Shown: positions 9,001-16,602, counted from the first letter of the stretch. The stretch: 35,700 nucleotides of DNA from Dyella tabacisoli (GCF_003350925.1 NZ_KZ857187.1:1-35700), one strand, 5' to 3'. Notes: generated from the letters alone by a model not told the origin. Made by a program: numbers and translations.

Positions 9001-11919
9001 CAATACGGCAACAACGTCGCCGCCAACTACGCCGACACCGCGCCGCCCAGCGCACCGAGCGGCGCCACCGCTGGTTCGCTGTTGCTGGTCACCGACAAAA
9101 ACTACGGTGCGGCCGGCCCCGGCTATGGCTACGACGCCGAAGGCAACGCACTCGGCTATCGCGTCACCACCGGCAGCGCCGCGACCGTGGTCAACGGCAG
9201 CCCCACCAGCGGCACCATCGGCTACCAAAACAGCTACATCAAGCAAAACAGCCTGCTGCTCGCCAGCACCACGCCCACCTTGATCGCCGGCGGCGGCACC
9301 CTGGGCCAGCCCACCGTCAACACCTACAACGACCTGGGCGAGCTGAGCAAAATCGTCGGTACCGTCAACGGCACCAGCCAGACCCAGGTCATGGCCTACA
9401 GCGCCGGCGGCCAGATGCTGCAGCAAAGCACCTCCACCAGCAGCACGGTCACCACGACGTATGCGTCGGTCAACGAGCAACAACTCGGCAGTGTCGATAC
9501 CGCCGGCAACATCAACGTACTCAGCACCACCGGTGGCTACAGCAACAGCAATCAAGGTACGCAGAACTACACCGTCAGCGCGGGCGACACGCTGCGATCG
9601 ATCGCGCAAGCCATCTACGGCAACGGCAACTACGCCTACATCCTGGCGCAGGCCAATGGCCTGTCCCTCGACAGCACGCTGACCCTGGGAATGGTGCTGC
9701 GTATTCCGCAGGTGACCACCAGCACGAATGCCTACGACACCTTTCAGCCGTATGCGCAGGGCGCGTTGCTAAGCGGCGGCGGTACGGCGTTCGACACGAC
9801 AGGACAGATCGTCGCGCTGTCGATCAGTGCGCTGCTCAATCAGCAATCGGCCTTGGCGCAGACCGTGGCGCAGATCGAACAAGCGTCGCAGGAGTGGGCA
9901 CGTCAGCAAGCGGATGCGGCCGCGGCGCGGAGTGCGGCAGCAGCGGCGCAAGCGGCGGCCAATCAGGCCGAGGCGGCGGCCGCCGTGGCGGCCCAGCAGG
10001 CAGAAGCCGCCAAAGCCCGTATCGCCCTGGAAATGGCCGATGGCGAGCGGCTCGGCGGGAGCGCGCTGGAACGGGCCCTCACCGCGCGCAGACGCCAGTG
10101 GATAGAGCCGTGGAAAGCGGCTGGGTTAGCAAGGGGCTATGTATCGGCGCCCAGTGACGGGAGCATGCTGTTCTCTTTTGGACCCTCGTCTGAAAGGTCC
10201 AATAACAGCAACAGCAACAGCAACAGCAACAGTGGCAGCAACTATACCGTTCCGTCCGATTACTCCTTGGCCACGGGTGGTACGGGCGTCGGCGATGACT
10301 CATCGAGTACCGACAGCGGCAGCCAGGGTAACTCGGGCGGTTCAAACAATAACGATCAAGGCTCAGGCTCCGATGCGGGCGCCAGTGGCGGCGATACCGG
10401 CAGCGGCAATGGTGGCGGCATAGGATGGTCGGGCTTCGACAGCGGCCTTGGCTACCTGCAGCAAGAGCAAGCCGCCTACGACAATCAACAGATCGCCCAG
10501 AACAACGAGCAGATCAACCAAAACGATCAACAGGTCGCGCAAGAGACCCAGACCCAGGCGCAAGACAACGTGCAATACAGCCTGTATCAGAATCAGTACC
10601 AGCAGGCCGAGCAACAGGTGCAGCAGGCGCAGGCACAGGTGGCGCAGTTGAGTGCTGGGTTGAGTGCGTCCCATAACGATCAACTCGCGTCGGGCAATAA
10701 TCAGAATCAAAACACCCAAACGGCCCCGGCTTATGACCTGAACAATCCGCTGGCCACGTTCAATAGCGACTCTGGCTACGGCAACACGGCCGCTGGAGGT
10801 GCGAGAGACTTCAACTTCACCGACCCGAATGCGTTTGCCCAAGGGTATTTACCCAATCAGAACCTGTACGGCTTGCCTTCCGGCGATAACGCTTCGTTGT
10901 TCTCCAAAACCGGTGCGAATGGGATGCCGTATCTCTTTACTCCTACGTTGGAGGCGGTGCAAGCCTCTAGCCATCCAGAGCATTACTACAGCGATCCCAA
11001 CAGCCGACTTGATGGCGGGATGACCACGGACGAGAGCGTGAAGATGCAATCGGATGGGGCTCGCGTATGGCAGGATCGTTTGACCGATGCCCAGCAATCG
11101 GAGCAAATCAACGACACGGTGCGCAACAGTAGCAATGAGATTTTCCTGAAAGGCATGGCCGCACCTGCGGCGCTGGGAGCCGGTGCTGCGCTTGTGGCCA
11201 GTGCGTTGGCCGGTGCGTTGGCCGTACCCGCGGTGGCCAATGGGCTGGCCAGCATCGGCACGGCCGTGTCGGGCGTACTACCTGAAGGGATGGGGAGCGG
11301 CTTGGCTGCGGCAGCGACTTCATTAGGTACGGGCTATGCTGTTGCGGAGTTCTACAAGGGTGTCGCCCAACGCGACTATAGTGCGTTGTTGACGGGCCTC
11401 ACCGGGTTGGCGGGTGGCGCGGAGTTGATGGCGGAAAGATCGGTCGCGGGGTATAAGCCGACGCCGTGGCTGGACAGTGCTTCGTCGAGGTTTGAGAGTG
11501 TTCCTGGCGAAGCAGTCCCATTCAGTCCGATAGTTGACGGCGGTGGATTGCAGGCCCATGAAGATGCCGGCGGCCATCTACTACTGAAGCACGTTGGGCA
11601 ATCGGAGCAGGATCTATTGGATCGACTGGCTGCAGAGCCAAATATCAGTGGCTCGTCATCGTTCTATGATCGAGCTGCGGCAGAAAGCGCTGTTTCGCAG
11701 ACAATTGATGCGAACCAACAAGCAGTGACAAACTGGTTGAGCAATGGATCTTCAGGTCGCTTGCGTCTTGACTATTCCTTGTCCGATCCCGTTGGCATAT
11801 CCGTTTCTCGTGGCGCAACGAGCGCAGTTGACGTTAATTCCGCCCGTGTGATTCTAGTGAGAGACTCATCCATGCCAACTGGTTACAAGATCCTTACTGG
11901 GTTTCCGACAAAGCCATGA
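1..11919 (+). CDS. Giant Rhs/YD-repeat polymorphic toxin with Ig-like repeats, LysM and C-terminal RNase A-like toxin (5' end outside window)
   Basis: The frame is open from base 1, so the N-terminus and start lie upstream; 3972 residues are visible. Residues about 1-2350 are YD repeats (TYDAxGxV type) alternating with YATALTxxQ spacers. Residues about 2360-2820 hold tandem Ig-like (He_PIG) units with GLPxGxxFDxxxRTFSGT signatures. More YD sequence follows, then a LysM domain (about 3188-3237, YTVSAGDTLRSIAQAIYG), an Ala-rich probable coiled coil, an Asn/Ser tract, a Gln-rich region and a Gly/Ala hydrophobic stretch (around bases 11155-11290). The last ~125 residues match the RNase A-like CdiA-CT family: HEDAGGHLLLKHVG, then SSFYDRAAAESAV, ending PTGYKILTGFP. 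In that family the His residues and the late Thr/Tyr are part of the active site. The protein is presumably surface-exposed or secreted and delivers the tip into rivals. No DPxGL self-cleavage motif is seen at the toxin junction. It is followed by an overlapping immunity gene. Confidence 0.93.
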   Translation, partial: DGAGRVVASIDAQGDVTTTSYDGIGNAIATRAYATALTLSQWTALGSNPTWAALQADLSVSANDRLTQTFYDADNRAVATVDAAGYVTVTTYDAAGDAVKTTAYATALTGTQQTALRNAPALSTLQADLISTAQDQTTRSYYNSRGQVILQIDAAGYVTTILHYEIGEADLGIGKQAVSTRYTQALTPAQLAALTGAETAASVVGMVSASSNMLSRVDWDAAGRLLYSYSLGAVILTSYTYDGVGHLLTTTAQRRLGGGVPRISASAYDAFGDVVGTLDGVGAANLVSGMTAAQQTAVFSQYGTTSTYNALGQRITSTDPLGNTTYAYYDASGRLAYTVQGQPAGSTLNAVGNVTAYTYNAFGQVATSRSFSSPLTLTTSGSSSGTTLNVTTATMAQLATAAASLANPATDRSTSYTYTLNGQVASAVDGLGYQAAYQYDAFGDLLQQQQQLSAPGSALSAANSTITSDSYDLRGERIGETDALGTSVARSTSQTYDAFGRVTQATDGNGQVITYSYDTLGRKISVAQTVQGTARIANTTYDAFGSAITQTDALGNVTSYQYDYLNNKTTVTTPGGMQIITVTDVFGDTLTVTDGANNTTTYTYDADGHLTQTQDALGNLSKNQYDLDGHLTQSTDATGHVVTYSYDAGSRVLTRTVDPTGLNLKTSYVYDGQGRTLSVTDPMGSVTTTSYDADGHVLTQVQDAGTGKLNLTTTYTYDGAGKTLTLIKGAGSSAASTTQYVYDNRERLSQTIVDPAGLKLTTSYSYDANDNLLSVTDANGNVTRYVYNEANQKVFTIDPTGAVTQATYDTDGRLTLTRGYATVLTAGQLGTLGNTPTLAAITADLSPNSADSYHQSVYNADGQVLYVLDGTALNVTQYAYNSAGQRSYTRQYASPLTSAIVSATATPSVIASLLNPGSGDVQSWAAYNADGAAVYRIDGAGDVTQLTYDAAGRISKTTAYATPLTSAQLTALGTAPTTAQVATPIAASANDRSSFAVYDNAGRTVYAVDAAGAVVQSTYDADGRVTSTHAYATALTSAQLTGLGNNPTATQIGALVTASANDPMRYTLYDAAGEARFRIDPLGYVTETRYDATGRVAETLAYPNAVSLATQTGALQQGTALSWLSSTVGGTTGSNADSSAEATLYLYDAAGRQRFTVQQNNGGNLAQVTEQRYDANGNVAAQVVYGNTLTVSPGQSLSAQLSTAGVAGVVAGFGNSHLTSQVYDADNRAVYRIDTLGHVTQWTYDSFGRVTQTTQYANAIVLPAMVTASAIATAITTAGGSTGARTSAATYDALGHLLSSGDALGTSATYTYNGLGQKISATNRDGAVWHYSYDSAGRLAQTQSPAVTVGSYSSVNAQFQSAANQYLYTTSTYDAFGDVISTSQGYGSSAAAITNLSTSHAAYDAAGRQVQTINALNLTTSTVTYNALGQAVVSKDGNGNLSYRSYNAAGELTYAIDGNGYVQSQTYDAYGNLLTVTHYATALNTAAISGWSAGQPLTQAQVGQGLVTSASDRTTTTTYNQLNQKTQVTQPTISYVMAMGQWAGNGTTGAATATYTYDAYGNLTSTSNLIQGALTLNGTTTPVIWATTYTYYDALNRAVIVVTPTGAYTSPQGYITTTAYDAFGAVVTRTDYAQAISTSGISTAAMPTILAAPADGSRATSYTYDAIGRQASETLTGIASYTTNVGAVMGALSSGSVGGGQNSSVTNITYDGENRVTSVSVNGTTTTTTYDALGRVATVTAPARQALVSNWQALLEANPGYDLTTAALYTNVSPVTTYVYDALGNKLSTNVSAGGLSRQTWSYYDAAGELTGVYDPNGATLRSTTYDANGNVLTQSYTLTGSTTVTTTRTYDADNQLLSEVVQRSGVSTYDRYVRQQYDAFGEVVAKGDNTGYQASYGYDNNGNLTYASNSHTGARHYYSHTLMGWQASDANLITGGSVWTLDQFDLAGRAIAHQVPNTASASGQSSSISHFAYDRWGNVVSLTDAVGNTTQNYYDSRNQLYQQVEANVLVVSASGARTWATPTKEWYRNVNGQLMGSTDENTNSGWNAYDTAGNLTMSQDNTGARTYTAYDALGCAVAQQTPPVQTVNGTQANITYTSYDGLNQVIGQGYFQLNGAGTARTLIAQQTYVLDNNGDRLQVTDALGNASYYTYDGQKRVLTSQTPLQHTNSQSKTFVYDVNGYLTRQTDTNGNTQSWVYDYFGRVQSHVDLSGATYTYTYDANTGLLTTETSNWAPTGPAATTTATLNFSYEADAQLAGLTEVVNGVTSTYGYSYDANGNEILETVNTQDGNGATVANQTVITYDSHNRLQEVTVEDAAGAVATMRSVYVYDANGNRRAVYTCSNTGAGGVAAAPIPVTAGAPTAITLAAQSVAPGNALTYAVGGNFSDPLGIGLTYTASGLPSWLSFDAGSQTFSGTPPVPTAAGSNTVTVTATDVVGRSVSSTFTVTVALVAPVFSSGVSNQTVQPGAAMAAYQAPAATDANGDAVTYSASGLPAGLSFNAATRTFSGTISAIAAAAYTITYTATSSSGTTISTSFTITVPAVAPVFSGGVSNQSLTPGVAMTPYQVPAATDANGYAVSYSASGLPPGINFDAPSRTFSGTLTAAGTYTVTYTATSSAGTTASLNFAITVPAVTPVFSGGVSNQSAMASIAMSAYQAPAATDANGSQISYSASGLPAGVSFDPSSRIFSGTPTTPGSYTVTYTATSSAGPVASTTFVITVGAAPTPVYNGGIPTYIGFAAGDTTTWTMPANTFSNPMGRPLTYQLNGFFPPGTSMDASGTITSSPPIAMAKQHFIGHIFATDPVDGLSVSVAFTLVVGPYIGAMVARPMVAAAAAAPAPAPNIVANWYTYDADNRVQVANGSLQNGQIVITTATNSAANVYDAAGNVATYMTQKSAGQNTLQRNSYNVLNQLTMVQTQAPGSGTLAPYETRSYDLDGRLTSDVTYNLPGHQGAGTSNGTLVTFNDAGWVATDTFYSYNADGGLVDQSEYAETSAQALITQYGNNVAANYADTAPPSAPSGATAGSLLLVTDKNYGAAGPGYGYDAEGNALGYRVTTGSAATVVNGSPTSGTIGYQNSYIKQNSLLLASTTPTLIAGGGTLGQPTVNTYNDLGELSKIVGTVNGTSQTQVMAYSAGGQMLQQSTSTSSTVTTTYASVNEQQLGSVDTAGNINVLSTTGGYSNSNQGTQNYTVSAGDTLRSIAQAIYGNGNYAYILAQANGLSLDSTLTLGMVLRIPQVTTSTNAYDTFQPYAQGALLSGGGTAFDTTGQIVALSISALLNQQSALAQTVAQIEQASQEWARQQADAAAARSAAAAAQAAANQAEAAAAVAAQQAEAAKARIALEMADGERLGGSALERALTARRRQWIEPWKAAGLARGYVSAPSDGSMLFSFGPSSERSNNSNSNSNSNSGSNYTVPSDYSLATGGTGVGDDSSSTDSGSQGNSGGSNNNDQGSGSDAGASGGDTGSGNGGGIGWSGFDSGLGYLQQEQAAYDNQQIAQNNEQINQNDQQVAQETQTQAQDNVQYSLYQNQYQQAEQQVQQAQAQVAQLSAGLSASHNDQLASGNNQNQNTQTAPAYDLNNPLATFNSDSGYGNTAAGGARDFNFTDPNAFAQGYLPNQNLYGLPSGDNASLFSKTGANGMPYLFTPTLEAVQASSHPEHYYSDPNSRLDGGMTTDESVKMQSDGARVWQDRLTDAQQSEQINDTVRNSSNEIFLKGMAAPAALGAGAALVASALAGALAVPAVANGLASIGTAVSGVLPEGMGSGLAAAATSLGTGYAVAEFYKGVAQRDYSALLTGLTGLAGGAELMAERSVAGYKPTPWLDSASSRFESVPGEAVPFSPIVDGGGLQAHEDAGGHLLLKHVGQSEQDLLDRLAAEPNISGSSSFYDRAAAESAVSQTIDANQQAVTNWLSNGSSGRLRLDYSLSDPVGISVSRGATSAVDVNSARVILVRDSSMPTGYKILTGFPTKP
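11538..11916 (+). other. RNase A-like toxin domain (CdiA-CT type) at the Rhs C-terminus
   Basis: This is the coding segment of the toxin tip. It starts at GGLQAHEDAGGHLLLKHVG and ends at the stop-proximal YKILTGFP. The HExxGGH...KHVG opening, a central SSFYDRAAAE block and the closing TGYKILT are the hallmarks I know for the bacterial RNase A-like domain (RNAse_A_bac), found at the C-termini of CdiA and Rhs proteins. RNA cleavage is inferred from the family. The adjacent immunity gene is of a type that commonly accompanies it. Confidence 0.8.
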
Positions 11920-12215
11920 CCTACGAAAAACTTGATGCACTGGGACAATTGCTAGGCTGCTATTTCCACCAGGATTGGCCTGACGAGTTTGAGAGTGATG
12001 CGGTTGCCTTGCGGGCGATTGTTGAGTCTGAGCCAAGGGAGCAGATTTCCAGCGGAGTACGAGAGATCGATGGACTCTTGGCTGATCCACCTTCTGAAAG
12101 TGCTTTGAGGGAAATTCTTGTCGATAAGGTTGGGTGCTACTTTGATCCAAGCTCGCAAGGACTGAGCTGTGAGCAATGGCTGCGACATGTTCGCGATGTA
12201 TTTGCTAAGGCGTGA
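11916..12215 (+). CDS. CdiI-like immunity protein to the RNase A-like toxin
   Basis: A 99-residue acidic soluble protein beginning MTYEKLDALGQLLGCYFHQD. The LLxxYFHQDWPDEF opening is typical of the CdiI_2-type contact-dependent-inhibition immunity family, which I know to pair with RNase A-like CdiA-CTs. Its ATG overlaps the toxin stop (ATGA, 11916-11919), so translational coupling is likely and the start is secure. It presumably binds and blocks the RNase tip in the cytoplasm of the producing cell. No promoter of its own is evident. Confidence 0.85.
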   Translation: MTYEKLDALGQLLGCYFHQDWPDEFESDAVALRAIVESEPREQISSGVREIDGLLADPPSESALREILVDKVGCYFDPSSQGLSCEQWLRHVRDVFAKA

Positions 12216-12228
12216 GTGCTTTGAAACA

Positions 12229-12360
12229 AAGATGTCAGAGTCATCACCTGACGCTTGAGAGCGTGGCGCGGCGAAGGTGCCCAAACGAGCGCCGCTTACA
12301 GCTTCAACAAATCATCTGACGCTTGAGAGCGTGGCACAGTGAAAGTAGCCAAACGAACCC
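12229..12360. repeat. Dispersed repeat CTGACGCTTGAGAGCGTGG (two tandem partial copies)
   Basis: The motif ATCxxCTGACGCTTGAGAGCGTGG followed by GTxxCCAAACG occurs twice here (from about 12242 and 12311). It recurs at 19961-20010, and a decayed form (CTGATGCTTGGATGAGGC) sits at about 22866. Three of the four copies are next to a copy of the 112-residue hypothetical gene, so repeat and gene probably moved as one unit. Confidence 0.7.
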
Positions 12361-12393
12361 CGCCACTCACAGCGGGGCTCGCACGTTACCAAC

Positions 12394-12732
12394 TTACCTC
12401 TCTTGTTTCTCTTGCTTAGTCAGCAAATGCCCAGCCACCGCTTCCGCCCGTTCCGTCAAAAAATGCAGGGCCATAAACAAACCTTCCGTGGTCATCGGAT
12501 TGAAGGGCATTTCTTCGGGCTCTTGGTATTGGTTGGTGTCGCGTAGCTCGCGAAACGATTCGCTGGTGGCCAGGATGCGCACCAGGGTCAGCACGCCTGT
12601 AAGCATGCCGGTGAGGGTGGTGAGGGATTCCTCGTGGGGGCCGACCAACGTGCCTTCGGTCAAAAAATAGCGACTTAGCGGGTTAAATTCAGCAGACGGG
12701 TGCTGCTCTACCGTACTATTCGTCTTAGCCAT
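12394..12732 (-). CDS. Hypothetical 112-residue protein (multicopy family, intact copy)
   Basis: The product begins MAKTNSTVEQ and has a helical core (TLTGMLTGVLTLVRILATSE, then TTEGLFMALHFLTERAEAVA) with a charged KQEKQER tail. I do not recognise a function. The overall shape (short variable N-terminus, then two helices with a LFMALH segment) resembles small multicopy hypothetical proteins of Pseudomonas and Xanthomonadales, but this is a weak comparison. A 3' fragment (20044-20147) and a frameshifted copy (23102-23380) lie in this window on the same strand. It is antisense to the flanking toxin cassettes, so it is probably an insertion between them. Reading frame conservation against the other copies supports it being a real gene. 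Confidence 0.7.
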   Translation of the reverse strand: MAKTNSTVEQHPSAEFNPLSRYFLTEGTLVGPHEESLTTLTGMLTGVLTLVRILATSESFRELRDTNQYQEPEEMPFNPMTTEGLFMALHFLTERAEAVAGHLLTKQEKQER

Positions 12733-12812
12733 GACAACTCCAATGAAGTTTGTTGTGGTTAGCGGGTCAAGGGTGTTAGTCGCACCTTTGGCTCGCGCTT
12801 CTTACTTCTCCA

Positions 12813-12860
12813 GCTGTCGCTATCTGTGTGGTGGATCTGATGAAACCAGATAGCGACAGC
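12813..12860. repeat. 14-bp perfect inverted repeat
   Basis: GCTGTCGCTATCTG at 12813-12826 and its exact reverse complement at 12847-12860 flank a 20-nt spacer. It lies between the start of the minus-strand hypothetical gene and the left edge of the displaced Rhs cassette. There is no T-tract on either side, so it is not a good terminator. Confidence 0.7.
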
Positions 12861-12954
12861 CCGAGTCTGCCACGGGTTTGCACTAAAAGTCTGTAGGCGT
12901 TGCGCTCGAATGTGCGCTTGCCGATAAGCATCGCTACTCGACCTGGCCGTAGCG

Positions 12955-15900
12955 TCGTTATCACCACCGCGACCAACTCCGCCGCCAACGTCTACGACGC
13001 GGCCGGCAATGTCGCGACCTATATGACGCAGAAGAGTGCAGGGGTGGCTGGGTCGCTACCGACACGTTCTACAGTTACAACACCGATGGCGGGCTGGTCG
13101 ATCAAAGCGAATACGCCGAGACATCCGCGCAAGCATTGATAACGCAATACGGCAACAACGTCGCCGCCAACTACGCCGACACCGCGCCGCCCAGCGCACC
13201 GAGCGGCGCCACCGCTGGTTCGCTGTTGCTGGTCACCGACAAAAACTACGGTGCGGCCGGCCCCGGCTATGGCTACGACGCCGAAGGCAACGCACTCGGC
13301 TATCGCGTCACCACCGGCAGCGCCGCGACCGTGGTCAACGGCAGCCCCACCAGCGGCACCATCGGCTACCAAAACACCTACATCAAGCAAAACAGCCTGC
13401 TGCTCGCCAGCACCACGCCCACCTTGATCGCCGGCGGCGGCAGCCTGGGCCAGCCCACCGTCAACACCTACAACGACCTGGGCGAGCTGAGCAAAATCGT
13501 CGGTACCGTCAACGGCACCAGCCAGACCCAGGTCATGGCCTACAGCGCCGGCGGCCAGATGCTGCAGCAAAGCACCTCCACCAGCAGCACCGTCACCACG
13601 ACGTATGCGTCGGTCAACGAGCAACAACTCGGCAGTGTCGATACCGCCGGCAACATCAACGTACTCAGCACCACCGGTGGCTACAGCAACAGCAATCAAG
13701 GCACGCAGAACTACACCGTCAGCGCGGGCGACACGCTGCGATCGATCGCGCAAGCCATCTACGGCAACGGCAACTACGCCTATATCCTGGCGCAAGCCAA
13801 TGGCCTGTCCCTCGACAGCACGCTGACCCTGGGGATGGTGCTGCGCATTCCGCAGGTGACCACCAGCACCAATGCCTACGACACCTTTCAGCCGTATGCG
13901 CAGGGGGCGTTGTTAAGCGGCGGTGGTACGGCATTCGACACGACGGGACAGATCGTCGCGCTGTCGATCAACGCACTGCTCAATCAGCAATCGGCGTTGG
14001 CGCAGACCGTGGCGCAGATCGAGCAGGCGTCGCAGGAGTGGGCGCGTGAGCAAGCGGATGCGGCCGCGGCGCGGAGTGCGGCAGCAGCGGCGCAAGCGGC
14101 GGCCAATCAGGCCGAGGCGGCCGCCGCCGTGGCGGCCCAGCAGGCAGAAGCAGCTAAAGCCCGTATAGCTCTGGAAATGGCCGATGGCGAGCGGCTCGGC
14201 GGGAGCGCGCTGGAACGGGCCCTCACCGCGCGCAGACGCCAGTGGATAGAGCCGTGGAAAGCGGCTGGGTTAGCAAGGGGCTATGTATCGGCGCCCAGTG
14301 ACGGGAGCATGCTGTTCTCTTTTGGACCCTCGTCTGAAAGGTCCAATAACAGCAACAGCAACAGTGGCAGCAACTATACCGTTCCGTCCGATTACTCCTT
14401 GGCCACGGGTGGTACGGGCGTCGGCGATGACTCATCGAGTACCGACAGCGGCAGCCAGGGTAACTCGGGCGGTTCAAACAATAACGATCAAGGCTCAGGC
14501 TCCGATGCGGGCGCCAGTGGCGGCGATACCGGCAGCGGCAATGGTGGCGGCATAGGATGGTCGGGCTTCGACAGCGGCCTTGGCTACCTGCAGCAAGAGC
14601 AAGCCGCCTACGACAATCAACAGATCGCCCAAAACAACGAGCAGATCAACCAAAACGATCAACAGGTCGCGCAAGAGACCCAGGCCCAGGCGCAAGACAA
14701 CGCGCAATACAGCCTGTATCAGAATCAGTACCAGCAGGCCGAGCAACAGGTGCAGCAGGCGCAGGCACAGGTGGCGCAGTTGAGTGCTGGGTTGGGTGCC
14801 GGGTTGCAACAGGGCGGTGGCGGATCCATCGATGGGCAGGCGATGCTGGATACGGCTTGGCAGCATGCCCAGAGTGGTATCGACAGTTCGCTTGCCACTG
14901 GTGTGCAAGCCAGCTTGGGTAATGGTAGTTGGGCAAGCTCCAGCATCACGGACACGGGCGGAGTCACTTACGATCCCGGCTCTAACATGCCGCTCGCAAG
15001 GTACTTCGTGCAGCCGGGTGCTGCCGATGGCACGGGACCTCAAGAGGCCGCACTACGCCCCGATGCTCAGCAAATGCAACGTATACGAGATCTTGTTCCT
15101 CTCATAAAAGTGGCTGGTATGAATCCATCGTTTGATCAAGATGCTTATAGTCAGGCGCGTGACGCGACTGAATACGCTACGGGTCAAGTGCTTGGCGGTA
15201 CGCAGGATGCTGAATCTAGTGTTGCGCGAGCAGAGATGTTGACGCACGGTTTAGTGGCCACCAATTTGGATGCGGTGCAGGTGTCGGCTGTGAGTGATGC
15301 GCAGCAGGTATCACAGGGTAGTGCCGCTAACAGCGTGTCGAATGATACTGCCGGCGCGGCTAATGGCTTATGGAACTACGGCACGGGGTCGGTGCTAAGC
15401 GACCTGAACGAGCAGTTGCGGGACACTGTTCCAGGTAGCGACAGGTATAAGGAGCTGCGTGGTCAGGTGGCCTTGGCCGGCTCTTTGAGTCGTGATCCAC
15501 TGGAAAATATGCAGGCCGAACGGGCGCTGCAGGAACTGAGCATGGCTCGTATGCAGGATGAGATTGCCCGCTATGGTGCGCCGTTGCCCACGCTTCGAGC
15601 CTACGATCCGGTCATTGATGAGCGGCTCCAGCGAGAAGAAGCCCAGCGTCAGATGCTCACGAGTAGTCCGTTTATGGGAGGGGCTTACGGCGTCTCCAGC
15701 GCATTGGGTGTCAGTGATCAAGGAGCTACCCGGATTGCAATTGGTGCCGGGCTTGTGATGGATGTGGCGATGGTTGCGGGTGCTGTGTATGGTGCGCGGG
15801 CGAGTAGTGTTTCAGACAGTGAGCTGACCATTGCTGCTAACGGGGCGAATGGAAACCCTGCCGCTATTTCTCGGGGGTTGGGCGAACTCAATTCACGACA

Positions 15901-16288
15901 GGCGGCAGTCCTTGAGCAATTGCCCGAGTTCGGATCGAACACGATCGTCGGTAAGTCCTTTGGGCAAAACGATCTGGCCGCGCTGACGGCTACAACCGGG
16001 GATGAATTTGCTATGTTCTCTACCGGTGGTCGGCGTTTGATTTACCGAGGCGATTTTGGAAGCGTGCCAGTTACGCCAGAGTTGGCTGAGCAGTTGTCTG
16101 CTCAGGGCTGGCGATGGTCTTCGCATACACACCCAGGTTTCGATGTTGGCGTGTTGCGCTCATCTCCAGGTGATCAAGCGGTTCTCCGTGCAATGGGCGG
16201 CAATCAGAGCGCTGTATTCAATTCGATGGGGCAAAGGGGTATGTTTACGCCGAATGGCGATAGCTTGAATGGATGGGTGCCATGGTGA
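12955..16288 (+). pseudogene. Displaced (orphan) Rhs C-terminal cassette with a JAB/JAMM-like toxin tip
   Basis: Bases 12955-14799 repeat 8606-10667 of the upstream Rhs gene almost base for base, except for a net 205-bp deletion (joining the equivalents of 8694 and 8902) that shifts the frame, and 12 bp fewer in the Asn/Ser hexanucleotide tract. The main frame is open from about 13046 to 16288, but the first usable start is a poor TTG at 13136. No ribosome binding site or N-terminus is seen. LysM is at 13706-13855. From 14800 the sequence is unrelated to the first cassette: an about 400-residue pre-toxin and a C-terminal JAMM-like domain (E at 16004, HTHP at 16124, S-x-x-D at 16163-16174). 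This matches known displaced rhs-CT modules kept as silent recombination donors. Whether it is translated is unknown. Confidence 0.85.
15985..16288 (+). other. JAB/JAMM-like metallopeptidase toxin domain of the displaced cassette
   Basis: The C-terminal ~95 residues contain DEFAMFSTGGRRLIYRG, then WRWSSHTHPGFDVG and LRSSPGD. The order E...HxH...SxxD is that of JAMM zinc peptidases, with a 10-residue HxH-to-S gap instead of the classical 7. JAB-type peptidases are known among polymorphic toxin tips. Activity is inferred from the motif only. Confidence 0.5.
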
Positions 16289-16545
16289 TGAAGAAGAAAC
16301 TGCTTGGCCTAGACGAGATGGAGTTGATCGCGCGCGAGGCTACGCGCAGGGCCTTAAGTGAGTACCCTCAGCCGTCCAAAGAAGATCAGGCTAATTGGAC
16401 GTTGGGGAAGTTCGAAACAGAGAGTGAGGGTGTGTTTGAGATTTATATTCCCTCGGATCGACCTTTGGATGCGACCGTGATAAGTCGTGCTCTGGTCGAT
16501 CGTGCGACGGGAGAGGTGAGTGTAGAGGTCTTCCTCAAAAAGTAG
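16282..16545 (+). CDS. Probable immunity protein for the JAMM-like toxin
   Basis: An 87-residue small soluble protein starting MVMKKKLLGLDEMELIAREA and ending VSVEVFLKK. The gene overlaps the stop of the displaced cassette (toxin TGA 16286-16288). Alternative starts are the ATG at 16273 and the ATG at 16288 (TGATG junction). Position, size and overlap identify it as the cognate immunity gene, though I do not recognise the family. The C-terminal half alternates short strands (VFEIYIPSD, VSRALVDRATGEVSVEVF), suggesting a small alpha/beta fold. A weak GC-rich hairpin with a T-rich tail follows at about 16567-16600 and may terminate transcription. Confidence 0.7.
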   Translation: MVMKKKLLGLDEMELIAREATRRALSEYPQPSKEDQANWTLGKFETESEGVFEIYIPSDRPLDATVISRALVDRATGEVSVEVFLKK

Positions 16546-16566
16546 ATGTAAAGGCTTTTGTCAAAG

Positions 16567-16602
16567 CGCCCGCCAAGTGCGAGCGTTTTGTTGTTTTAAG
16601 CA
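16567..16602 (+). terminator. Weak rho-independent terminator candidate
   Basis: CGCCCGC and GCGAGCG form a 7-bp stem with one mismatch, followed by TTTTGTTGTTTT. Its sequence and the AAGCAAT after it closely resemble the perfect terminator at 18067-18101, suggesting a common origin. Confidence 0.45.
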
